Below are positions 8,991-20,548 of a DNA stretch of 50,230 bases, piece after piece. This DNA comes from Amphimedon queenslandica (lineage: Eukaryota > Porifera > Demospongiae > Haplosclerida > Niphatidae), in the NCBI RefSeq assembly GCF_000090795.2, contig NW_003546458.1, positions 1 through 50,230 of the forward strand, written 5' to 3'. Both the position numbers and the translations under genes were made by a program. Positions within the stretch are counted from its first letter, which is position 1, and each line of letters starts with the position of its first letter. The notes beneath the pieces were generated by a model that had not been told where the DNA came from, did no database searches, and saw only the letters and a program-made list of their open reading frames with translations.

Positions 8991-10162
8991 ATGTATTCTA
9001 TTCTATTGGTTCTTTGTATGACCTCTTATTCATTATCTGCTGCACTTGATGGTACTTGTGTTAATCCTGCTACTTTGTCTTTCATTGAGAATTCACTGAC
9101 TAATATCAGTGATCAGCTTAAAGGATCATCCTGTTCATCAGATGGTGCTACTAGTGAAGGACTAACTGGTCTTCTTCAATTAGCATTAGTAAAGGAACTG
9201 GCAAAAGATTATAAGGATAAGTCATGTGATAAAGAAGAAAGGAATCTATTGAATCGCAAAATAGAGTCACTTCAATCAGAAGTATCTGCCCTCTCATCTG
9301 GTGTAATGAAGTTATCTCAATTGTTAGCAACACGTGCTAATGCAACTATAGATGATGAAGTAGTACTTTACTCTCCTCTCCTCTCCTCATGTGATGCTAT
9401 CCTCAGTAAGTGGCCTAACAGCTCCTCGGGTTATTATAATCTAGCTGATGTTAATGGTGACACTCGACGTGTATACTGTCACATGGAGACTCTGTGTGGT
9501 GAAAGAGGAGGCTGGAGAAGAATAGCTAGTCTGAATATGACTGATCCTAATGAGAAATGTCCTACTCAGTTCAGAACATATTTAGAAGATGGAGTTCGTG
9601 CTTGTGGTAGACCAGCTCGTAAAGGTGGCTGTGTTGGCATAACATTTCCATCAAAAGATATACAATACTCTCAAGTATGTGGTAAAGTGATTGGATATCA
9701 AGCTGGATTCCCAGATGGAGTTATTAGACGTCAAAGTGCAGGGGTACTACTGGTATAAACTCAGCATACATTGATGGTATTAGTCTAACTTATGGTAGTC
9801 CAAGGAAACATATCTGGACATTTATTAGTGGTGCTACTGGCAATGGATCTGCTAATCATTGTCCTTGTGGTACTACTGGTGTAAGACCTGCTCCATCATT
9901 TGTTGGTCGGGACTATTACTGTGAAGCAGGTTATGAAGGTCCTACATTTCCATTGCATTCTCAATTTTATTCTGATCCATTATGGGATGGTGAAGGTTGT
10001 GGTAGTGTTGAGATTAATTGTTGTCAACATACTCTTATTCCTTGGTTCTATAGATCTTTTACTCACTCTACTACTGATAATATTGAGATGAGGATATGCT
10101 GTGATGAAGGAACTCACGATGAAGATGTTCCTGTTGGAGAATATGAAATTTATGTTAAATGA
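8991..10162 (+). pseudogene. Fibrinogen-related protein, copy F, broken by a frameshift
   Basis: The ATG at 8991 aligns with the other copies. The first frame covers the signal peptide, the first-type N-terminal module (as in B), a shortened coiled coil (KIESLQSEVSALSSG), the fibrinogen-C-like start and CGKVIGYQ, then stops at 9756-9758. The family frame resumes two bases out of step at the G run 9741-9744 and continues to the TGA at 10160-10162 with normal C-terminal motifs. One missing base (or two extra) in the G run explains it. The length is 1172 nt, one short of a multiple of three. The absence of other decay suggests recent loss, an allele or a base-call error. The segment PTFPLHSQFY is shared with A. 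Confidence 0.75.
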
Positions 10163-10932
10163 TATTCTTTGTATAATGAACTTTTCCTATTTTGGCGATT
10201 TTTTTCTTTTGCTTAATTAAAGGTATGTTTATATTGTAAGGTGCACAATTTCATCCATCCAGTAAAATATATATTTTAACAGCCATTTCAGTGCATATCA
10301 ATTACTTAATAAAATGGCTCATGTGATCCCATTGAACTAGTATAAACTTTCTGACCTTGCACTAGGGCCATAATTCGTATACCACTGTACCATTGATTAT
10401 TTTTACATTATGTTTTATGGTCCAATAATTTGTTCTATTTTATTTTTCGAAAATTTGCAAAACTTTATGTACCTAATAGGGCAAAAATAAACTAGATCAA
10501 TGAAATGCTGTTATAATCATTGTGCATGGTTTTTCATGATTTAATTGTAATATTCAAAATACTGCTTATACAAACAGTGCACTGTCGTACCTGTTACAGC
10601 TTTTACACAAGAAGCAGAGATCAGAGTAGTGATGAGTTCAGATAATAAATTTAATGTAATGGGCATGGAATTGGGAATTCAGTTCTATTTGGCTACAGTA
10701 CTCCAGTTAAAAGACCAAAAAACAAAAGTAGCGGAACAAAACAGCATTTTTGCTTTGCTTTTAGACAAGGTTTTGATTCACACTAGTGATACCAATAGAG
10801 TCCCCTTGTCAAGATAAGGCCTGGTAGACATATATAATCATTTTACTAGTGTACACTGAACAATATAAAATTTTTTTAATAGTTGTTTATAAATTGGTGT
10901 CATTTGTGGGTGCTACCATAGATATTAGAGTG
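10163..10932. repeat. Spacer after F, copy of the E-F spacer plus a palindrome-arm fragment
   Basis: This matches 7747-8572 over most of its length with small indels, and then about 80 bp of one arm of the foldback element at 8573-8937. No gene is supported; a short open frame near 10629-10817 falls inside the repeated spacer. Confidence 0.6.
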
Positions 10933-11341
10933 CTACTTAGCTTGAACTGGTGAATGAAACTTTTCCATTAAATATCTACAAAGTAAATAAGTGGGTGTGG
11001 GCAAACAATTCCATTACCTTCTCGAGTTACTCTTCTTAAGTGGGTGTGGTTTAGTATCATTCCAAGAGAAAGGATCCTCCATTAGTAGGGGGGAGGTGCT
11101 TCTAGTGCTGGCCGTGGTCTGGGGGGATACAGGAGAAGGGGAAAGAGGAACTGACGTCATTTCAACTTCTAACGGAGAAAAGGTTAAAAATTAAAATATA
11201 TAACTATAAAATATATTTAATACCATTTTCTGTCCACTCCAGTTGCTGTGGTGGGTGTGGTTTCGCTACTCTAACACGAAACACTTGACTCCAAACTGGC
11301 GGCAACTCCCAATCAGTGGGTGTGGCTTCCAGAGGATCTTC
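10933..11341 (-). CDS. Possible 3' end of an unknown minus-strand gene (three exons)
   Basis: Minus-strand exons are proposed at 11341-11224 (running into the N gap), 11168-11018 and 10975-10933 (TAG at 10935-10933). The introns are 55 and 42 bp, with GT...AG ends and pyrimidine-rich acceptors. Phases fit: phase 1 at the first junction, phase 2 at the second. The 103 visible codons read TDWELPPVWSQVF, KPHPPQQLEW, a Ser/Pro/Thr stretch, and MEDPFSWNDTKPHPLKK. I do not recognise the protein. The block is more GC-rich than its flanks. Caution: the last exon overlaps the repeated palindrome arm, and a CCACACCC word recurs four times, which could instead be regulatory DNA. Confidence 0.4.
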
Positions 11342-11767
11342 NNNNNNNNNNNNNNNNNNNNNNNNNNNNNNNNNNNNNNNNNNNNNNNNNNNNNNNNNNN
11401 NNNNNNNNNNNNNNNNNNNNNNNNNNNNNNNNNNNNNNNNNNNNNNNNNNNNNNNNNNNNNNNNNNNNNNNNNNNNNNNNNNNNNNNNNNNNNNNNNNNN
11501 NNNNNNNNNNNNNNNNNNNNNNNNNNNNNNNNNNNNNNNNNNNNNNNNNNNNNNNNNNNNNNNNNNNNNNNNNNNNNNNNNNNNNNNNNNNNNNNNNNNN
11601 NNNNNNNNNNNNNNNNNNNNNNNNNNNNNNNNNNNNNNNNNNNNNNNNNNNNNNNNNNNNNNNNNNNNNNNNNNNNNNNNNNNNNNNNNNNNNNNNNNNN
11701 NNNNNNNNNNNNNNNNNNNNNNNNNNNNNNNNNNNNNNNNNNNNNNNNNNNNNNNNNNNNNNNNNNN
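11342..11767. other. Assembly gap (426 N)
   Basis: An unsequenced run. By alignment with E, about 429 coding bases of copy G (signal peptide, N-terminal module and coiled coil) should lie here together with its promoter, and the 5' exons of the minus-strand candidate would also start here. The true gap is therefore probably longer than the N count. Confidence 0.95.
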
Positions 11768-12571
11768 CTCCTCTCCTCATGTGATGCTATCCTCAGTAAG
11801 TGGCCTAACAGTCCTTCAGGTTATTATAATCTAACTGATGTTAATGGACATACTCATCATGTATACTGTCACATGGAGACTCTGTGTGGTAAAGGAGGAG
11901 GCTGGAGAAGAGTAGCTAGTCTAAATATGACTGATCCTAATGAGAAATGTCCTACTCAGTTTAGAACTTATTCACAAGATGGAGTTCGTGCTTGTGGTAG
12001 ACCAGTCACTAATAGTGGTAGCTGTGTTAGTATAACATTTCCATCAAAAGATATACAATACTCTCAAGTATGCGGCAAAGTAATTGGATATCAATTTAAG
12101 TTCACCGATGGATCTTATAGACATCAAACTGGTAGTAGTATTAACTCACCATACATTGATGGTATTAGTCTAACTTATGGTGGTCCAAGAAAACATATCT
12201 GGACATTTATTAGTGGTGCTACTGGCAGCGGAATATATAATCGTTGTCCTTGTGGTACTCCTAAGTCTCACTCTGTCCAGGAGTCTTGGTCTGCCCCATC
12301 ATTTGTTGGTTCTCAATATTACTGTGAAGCAGGATTTGAAGGATCACCACAGCTGCCTTACGATTCTAAAATATACACTTCTGATCCATTATGGGATGGT
12401 AAAGGTTGTGGTAGTAGTGAGACCAATTGTTGTCAGCGTACTCTTATTCCTTGGTTCTATAGATCTTTTACTCACTCTACTACTGATTATATTGAGATGA
12501 GGATATGCTGTGATGAAGGAACAAGTGATGAAGATGTTCCTTTTGCAGAATATGAAATTTATGTTAAGTGA
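11768..12571 (+). CDS. Fibrinogen-related secreted protein, copy G (5' part in gap)
   Basis: 268 codons in frame from LLSSCDAIL directly after the N gap to the TGA at 12569-12571. All C-terminal family motifs are present, including GGGWRR, CGKVIGYQ, RKHIWTF, CPCG, DPLWDGKGCG, a CC pair and YEIYVK; TTDNIEM has become TTDYIEM. The variable segments FKFTDGSYRHQTG and the long insert HSVQESWSAPSF match copy D closely, while DSKIYTSDP carries small changes. It is the last member of the array; nothing of the family is seen downstream. Confidence 0.85.
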   Translation, partial: LLSSCDAILSKWPNSPSGYYNLTDVNGHTHHVYCHMETLCGKGGGWRRVASLNMTDPNEKCPTQFRTYSQDGVRACGRPVTNSGSCVSITFPSKDIQYSQVCGKVIGYQFKFTDGSYRHQTGSSINSPYIDGISLTYGGPRKHIWTFISGATGSGIYNRCPCGTPKSHSVQESWSAPSFVGSQYYCEAGFEGSPQLPYDSKIYTSDPLWDGKGCGSSETNCCQRTLIPWFYRSFTHSTTDYIEMRICCDEGTSDEDVPFAEYEIYVK

Positions 12572-13414
12572 TGATAGAGACTTTTTGTATTTTGAAAAGT
12601 TTGCTTTCCTTTTTTTCTGCTGAGTTAATTAATGGCTGATTTATCTTTAGTTATTATTATAATCTTTTATTAATAATCTATTATTAATAATCTATTTCAG
12701 TACAGTGGATGAGGTTCATTATTTTGTCACATCCTTTAAGTAATGAATATTTATAACTCATAAATGACCTTTCACATGTGATCAATCATTGCATCATCAG
12801 TTAATAGCTATCTGCAGTTCACATTAATAAAAACTATTAATAACTATATATTATATAGTACGTAATATGATGTGATTCTGTTAGTCCATTGCTAAATGAA
12901 GGAAGTTACACTATTGCCATTTCTTGTAATAAACAAACACTATGTTATTGATAAACATTAGCTATACATCACGTAACAGTGACAAATTGTGTACACCTAG
13001 CGATCCTGTTGACACATCGATTGTTTATTCTGATCATAATGATATTAAATAATTTGTTCCTCATGACTTCATGCTACTCTACTCATTTAAGATATAATTC
13101 AATATATTTAGGTCAATTTCTTGACTCTCTGTCTCCATTTAATCTAATAGATGTAGCCTAAGACGCTGCGCTGGCCCAATTCATAGCGTACCCACTAATT
13201 ATTATTGTTTCCTGTTTATATGTACCGTGACTATTAATTCCCTCTTACTACCACAGTTTGTATTTTATTAGATTATTTTTGAGTCATTAATTTTATTTAC
13301 AGTGTATAATTTTTTCTCTACACATGACGCATATGTACATGTACATATACATTGCAATGAAGATTATTAATAATAGTTTTATTTCCTATTCTCTGTTATT
13401 ATTATTATTATTAG
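12572..13414. other. AT-rich interval before the first visible SORD exon; no gene found
   Basis: 843 bp holding short TTATTAATAATC repeats (about 12660-12700) and scattered stop codons in all frames. I searched it for the missing sorbitol dehydrogenase N-terminus (the zinc-site region with a CGSD motif and a GHE motif) and found nothing. It may be intron or intergenic DNA. Confidence 0.5.
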
Positions 13415-16051
13415 GTGACAGGGTAGCCATTGAACCCGGTGTTCCCTGTAGGACGTGCTCTTATTGCAAAGGCGGACGCTACAATCTTTGTCCTGATATG
13501 CAGTTTTGTGCTACTCCACCAGTCAATGGCTCACTGGCTAACTATTATGTCCATGCTGCTGACTTCTGCTACAAGTAAAGAACTAATAATTATATACGTG
13601 TACATAATTATTCATTTATATGTTCTTATATTGTGGCAAATTTTAAGCTGAAATTAAATTTTTTTTTTGAAAGTTGGCCAAAGGCCATGGGCTATATAGT
13701 ACAGGGTATTTTATCAAAAATGACTAGGAGAGGATTCTCTAATTTTATAATTTTTTCTGGTGCATATACATGTTCTTATGTTGTATAGCAAGTTTGAGCT
13801 GATTCCAATCAAAATTTGATTTTTTATGAATTTTTAAAGTTTCTGCAAAATTGGGCCAAAGTCCCTGTACTATAGTACAGGGTCATCGGCCAAATTTCAC
13901 TAAAAATGACTAGGAGAGAATTTTTTATTTAAAAATTTTTTCCTGGTGCATATACATGTTTTTAAGTTGTGTAGCAAGTTTGAGCTGATTTCAATTAAAA
14001 TTTGATTTTTTATGAATTTTTAAAGTTTCTCCAAAATTGCGCCAAAGTCCCTGTACTATAGTACAGTGTCATCGGCCAAATTTCACCAAAAATGACTAGA
14101 AAAGAATTCTTCATTTTTATAATTTTTTTTGGTGCATATACATGTTCTTAAGTTGTGTAGCAAGTTTGAGCTGATTCCCATCAAAATTTGATTTTTTATG
14201 AATTTTTAAAGTTGCTCCAAAATCAGATCAAAGTCCCTGTACTATATAGTAAGTGTCATCAGCCAAATTTCACCAAAAATGACTAGGAAAGAATTCTTCA
14301 TTTTTATAACTTTTTCTGATAGGCATACGTGTTCTTATGTTGTGTAGAAAGTTTGAACTGATTCCAATCAAAATTGGAGTTTTTTTAAAGTTTTTTAAAA
14401 GTTGACCTAAGATCATGGGCTATTATACAGGGTATTTCATCAAAAATGACTAGGAGAGGATTTTTAATTTTTATATATTTTTTCTGATGTGTATGAAGAA
14501 CAAACTGAAGCCGAGAAACGAACAGATGCTTTCCTTGTTCACTAAATTAATTTTTTTACCTTCATCTTTGGCTTTGTTTTACTTGTTGACATTACTATTG
14601 CATTTGCTATAAGAATTTTGAAATAATTTAGTTATGAGATTATCTCTCTGTCTGCAAATTGTTATTGTTTCGTGATTGAAATATTTTGCGTGCAATTTCA
14701 ATGAGAAACATTTGAGAGTTTACACAAGTGGCATTGTTAGGCGCTGTCCATTAATTAGATTGATATCTAATAGTTTACATTATAACCTTATTGTAGCATT
14801 CTTCCATAATTAATGTATTAAACTTATGACCTTCTTTCTCTCACGCCATCTCTTCTCACACCTGTTCCCTCTCTCTCCCTCTTTCCCCCTTTATCTCACT
14901 CACCTCCTCCCTCTCTCTGATAACAGGTTACCGGATCACGTTTCATTTGATGAAGGTGCACTGCTTGAGCCATTAAGTGTAGGTGTACATGCTTGCCAGA
15001 GAGCTGGTATTGGTTTGGGTTCCAAAGTGTTGGTCTGTGGTGCTGGCCCCATTGGTCTAGTCTGTCTCCTGACAGCTAAAGCATGTGGAGCATCAGATAT
15101 TGTTATTACTGGTAGGCAATGAGTACTACTGCAGTGTTTTTAAATAAATGATCTTGAATTTGAGCTCATACTTTCTGCATAACACAATAGCATTGATATA
15201 ATATATGTAATAGCCATTTTTCTATAGCATGATCTTTGGGATTATAACAGCATTAATGAAACTCTTAGTATCTTGATAGAAGTATTAGTTATTACTATTA
15301 CTATTAGTGTGCTATTACATGTAAGCAATTTTTGTCTTATGGAGTTACATGCAAGTGCTTGTGTATAGTTTGATGTTGCCTGTGAAGTCTTTCATTGCAG
15401 ATATTCATGTACCAATTGTATTATTGTATATATGAAATTCATTGATTGTCTTACAAATGTACGTGACATCCTGCTACAGTAATTTCATTAGGCTCACACC
15501 TCTTCTTAACATGAGATCATTGACATGTTATTGCATGCACTGGGATACTCTTCATTATCATGGGAAGAAAGAGACGTGTATTTGTTATCATTATGATAGC
15601 TATTCTGTGTAAAGTGTATGGTTGGGAAGTAGCCTGAAGGGAATGAGATGAAGTAATAGCTTGATATGCTAATCAGTGTGTTTTGATTAGAAGATAAACA
15701 CTAGGTCACTGACCAAAATTCCCTTGTACATCATTACTAAGAATAATTTAATTATTTTCATTACTGTTTGCGGCTCACAATTAAGAGATTTAAGAATACT
15801 TTTTAATAGTAGTGGTTTCTTAGAAATAGTAGTCCATTCATTGCAGCATTGCTACCATAGCATTTCTTGATATTAATGATCCTGATGTATGCTACTTTAA
15901 TTTGTCTTGCTATTTTACAATCATTCCAATTATCGTGTCCAATTTCATGTTATGAGGTGTTCTTTATAATCATTGAATGAGTGACATTATTTCTACACAA
16001 TGTCCAATTGGTATCATGAATACATTTGTACTATAATTATTATGACTATGC

Positions 16052-16098
<47 letters not shown>

Positions 16099-16149
16099 TT
16101 TATTCTCTTTCTTTGTAACCCACCCTACACTGTATTTCAGATATGTTTC

Positions 16150-16188
<39 letters not shown>

Positions 16189-18161
16189 TTCTGAAATAAT
16201 CACAACCATTATAAGTTACAATCATGCTTAATAAAATTTGAGCTATTATTCTGAGAACAATGTCTAGTAATTCAATATTAAATTTTTTATAGCGATACCA
16301 TTACATGTACACGTATAAATTTACATGCATACCCTTACATGTGCATGTACATGCATACGTTGCAGTGTTTCTATTGTTGGGGTACATTTGATAGTATAAC
16401 TGTGTTTTTCTTAACTTCCTGTCCTCCAAAGGAGTGCCTGTACTTGTACTCATTCATAAGGTTCACTCCTTCTCTTCTCATTATTGTGACATGAGGTCAT
16501 GAACTATCGCTACTCACTTGTTGGGATGTTACAGGAAATTGTTTGGGATAATGTAACAAAAAGCTTTGACTGATTATTAGGCATGTATGTACAAGTACGT
16601 GTTTTGATTAGATTTGTTCACTAAATGTATTACGAACATAATATATTATTAGTTGCTCAGCTTCTACACGAAGCATTTTACAAGTTTAATTTATTTTTAA
16701 TTTATAAATACCTTATGTAATACTTATTCATCCTCACAACTCAAAGTTTTGTGGCTTTAATAAACTTGCTATGTAGCTAATGGTCATCTATTATGTATCA
16801 GAAAATGTAACTAAAAAATTAGTTTAGAAATTTTTATGTTTTGTCAGATGTCCATGATTTAATTTTTAAATTAAAATAGACTCAAACAAAGTTTCTTAAT
16901 CTACTGTATAGCCGCTTAATTTTGAGGGTACAATTTTTGTTGCTTTTGCAAATTTTCTGTATCTGCGAAAGTTAATTTTGTAAAATTATGTGTCTCAACC
17001 TACAATTACATGTACTTTACGTAACATGGTGTGGCTTTACAAAATGTGAAGTTGTGAACCACAAAAGTTAATTCACGAAAAAGACTTGTGGTCTGATTCG
17101 CAAAAGTTTATTGCCTCAAAACTTTGTGACTATAAGGTATGTTTTATATTAAATAAAATGACTTGTTTATTATCGTCAACTAATTTCTTTTTATTGGTTG
17201 TTTACGCTCTCATCCTGTTGCTGACTGTACTGTACTAGCCTGTTTATTCTTGAGTCTTGTTAATAGTACTGGAATGCTAGCTTGCAGGATGCACTTGACA
17301 TACGAATACTCTAAAAGTCGATCACGTACTCACAGGCAAGCACAATGATATAACACTGCTTTCATGATTGTTTACATACTTTGTATGATAATGTATGGTA
17401 CAATTAGCCATGTCCGGTGGTCTAGGAGTGCCAATTTCACGGCGGACTCTAATTTGTTATTGTGTGATTCTCTCTTGCCTGACTTCCTGCTGGTTAGAGG
17501 TGTAATGTACTTTTACTCACTCTTCGTTATTTTCATTTGTAAGAGATGAGGTCATTGATTGTATAGCCTCTAGTTGTATCCCTGGGATATCATGCTATAG
17601 AGAGACAGGATAGCAGACTGGGTAAGGTAAGGTGGCAGACTATCAATGGGGTGTACAATAACTGGAGAATTATATAAACTTATAGTTCATAGTACAGACT
17701 ACGGATTGTATTACACAAAGTGCATATAATTGATCTCACTAACAAAATTAATGCAAATTATTACAGTATCATTGCTTTGTGTAAATAATGTAAAACACAT
17801 TTCAGTGTAGCGTGTAAAAATTTAGAACTGTAATTTCACATTTAGCACTTTTTTAACAAAGTGTATTATATTTTTATTTATTTTATTTAATTCCTAATAT
17901 TTCCTGTATTGTGAATTTGTGATTTAAGAAGATACAAGTGACTATAGTTTTTGTTTCATTGTTGTTAGAAATTCCTTTATATTGAATGTTAATTTTCTTT
18001 GGGCGTCTTCCATTCTTCGTCAAACTATAATAAACAATTGCATCATTGTTATTGTGCCGTGTATACAAACTACTTAATCTAATAAGAGAAATGATCTATT
18101 AAGTATTGAATGCAGTAACTAACATTAATATTCTACTGCATATCAATACTATAATATATAG

Positions 18162-18192
<31 letters not shown>

Positions 18193-20517
18193 GTTACTGC
18201 CTTCAATTAAAGTGTGCATGTAGCATAGTTGTATTGAAGCTGTAGCAGTGAGCCTCTCCCTTCAGAAACAATTGAGTTCAGACCATGTTTAGTAAATATA
18301 TGGTACTTATATGAATTCAGGTCACATTTATCCTGTCTGTGTCTATGTGTGCATAGTAGTGTAGCACAAGTTTTGATAACAGTGCCAGCTTGCAGGATGT
18401 CAGCTATACTAGCGACGAATACTCCTAATGCATGCCTACATTAGCCAAGTCTTCAAATTCTTAGAGTAGTAGACTTACAATTAAGTTGATATTGGCATCT
18501 TGTTTACAATTAATAAATAACCTTGTTTGCACCTGATTTAAAATAAATTTTGCTCCTATTTCTTAAGACTGAATTAAAAATGAATTTTGTGAGATACTTT
18601 TCTTGGAATATCTTCTCTTTTATTTTTCATTCTCACAGTGACCATATTGTACACAATACATGTATGTTGATCTACCTGCCTCTTGTACATCCATCTATAG
18701 ATCTTGATGCTGGGAGGTTGGATTTTGCTAAGAAACTAGGAGCAACCAGTACAATACAAGTCAAGACACGTGACACGCGTTTATTAGCTAAACAGGTCGA
18801 GGAGGCACTTGGTTGCAAGCCAGATCAGACTATTGAATGCTCAGGAGCTCAATCTTCAATATCAGCTGCTATATATGTAAGTATCAGGAAACTAAAATAC
18901 ATGTATATACATTATCAAGAGTATATAATATCTAAAGGTATAACACCTTTAGGTATTATGTACTCTTGACATTATGTATATGGTTGTATTGATCATGATG
19001 TTATGTTAGTGTGGTGGTGGTGCATGGTATGTTCATTACTCTGGCATATAATAAGGAGCTAGTGTATATGGGTGCCTTGCAGGGTATCCCAAAGGAGTTT
19101 AGCATAGTGCTCATGCTGCTTCTTGTCAGCCAATTGTCGGGTTGCTCAAAAATTGGGCCAAAGACCCAGTATTATATAGTGCAGTGAATTTTGACAAAAA
19201 TCACAAGGAGGCATTCTTTCATTTTTATAATTTTTTCTGATACATATACATGTTCTTATGTTGTGTTTCAAGTTTGAGCTCATTTCAATAAAATTTGGAT
19301 TTTTTATGAGTTTTTAATGTTGCTCAAAAATCTGGCCAAGGACCCTGTACTATAGTACAGGGTCGTTGGCCAAATTTCGCAAAAAATGACTAGGAAAAAA
19401 TTCTCCATTTTTATAATTTTTTCTGATACATATACATGTACTTATGTTGTGTATCAAGTTTGAACTGATTCCGATGAAATTTGAATTTTTTATGAATTTT
19501 TAAAGTCACCCCAAATGCCATGTACAAGTAACTGTATTGTAGTGCTTGTCAGTTCATGAAGCTCGTTTGCTATTAGCTCAATTAACATACCTTATGGGAA
19601 ACCCTAATGCCTTGTTTGTCTCTCTTTCCTTTTTTGTTAAACTCATGGTTCCAATTCTCTCTGACTCTCTCTTACCCTCACATCCTCTCTCTCCATTCCT
19701 TCTTACTGCGGTTTACTTAACTTACTACTACTCATTTGGCTGGAATGCTTTGAGAGAGTCACCCATTAGTACACCAGTTCACTTGACTATGAGAACTAAT
19801 ATGTTTACTGTCTTGTCTCTGTGGTATCCTCCAGACATCCAATCTATCATCAACTATACATTTGTCTCTCCACTACTTATGCCTTCCATCTTTACTACTA
19901 AACATTCCTCAAGCATGCAGACACTTTCAAGTTGTCTGCCGTCCTCTTCTAAATTTACTGGAAACACTGCCCTAGTTACTAAGCTACTGCAGTGTTTACA
20001 GGAACATTTAAAAAGCTATATTTAATTACATGTGTGTGTGTACACACATGATTACCCCTGATATTACTTAGCTAAGTATCAGATATTTAATTTTAAGCCT
20101 CAACTGCTCATCAAACGTACTATGATACTGTGTGTGTTACTTAGGATTGATATAAGATAGAAACAAGAGTCAATATATTGGTTATAAAGTATAATCACAA
20201 TGTCACTTATGGATGTACATGTATCACCTCTACCACCCCTACATTAAGCTCCATGACTACTGTCTATGCATGCTGGACTATAATAACTATGAATCTACTG
20301 TTTTCGTATTAGTAGCTGTTCCTTCCACTCGACCTCTAGTCCGTCATTAATCTAATTAGACATAATTACATTGTTTAGGCCACTCGTTCAGGTGGGACAC
20401 TAGTTCTCGTCGGATTAGGCGCACCTGAAGTACAGATACCAATAGTTGATGCCAGTGTGAGAGAAGTTGATATTAGGGGGATATTCCGCTACTGCAACTG
20501 GTAAGAATAATAATAAT

Positions 20518-20548
<31 letters not shown>

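Noticed and set aside
13324..13414. In-frame ATG upstream of the first visible SORD exon, giving a short hydrophobic leader
   Set aside because: The sequence is AT-rich repeat ending in a good splice acceptor, and the resulting protein would lack the zinc site. Intron read-through is the simpler explanation.
15970..16209. Ile/Asn homopolymer open frames on both strands
   Set aside because: They are translations of the (AAT)n microsatellites.
19080..19607. Possible CRISPR-like array from regularly spaced palindromes
   Set aside because: A single period with no unique spacers, animal gene context, and transposon ends present. It is a mobile repeat, not CRISPR.
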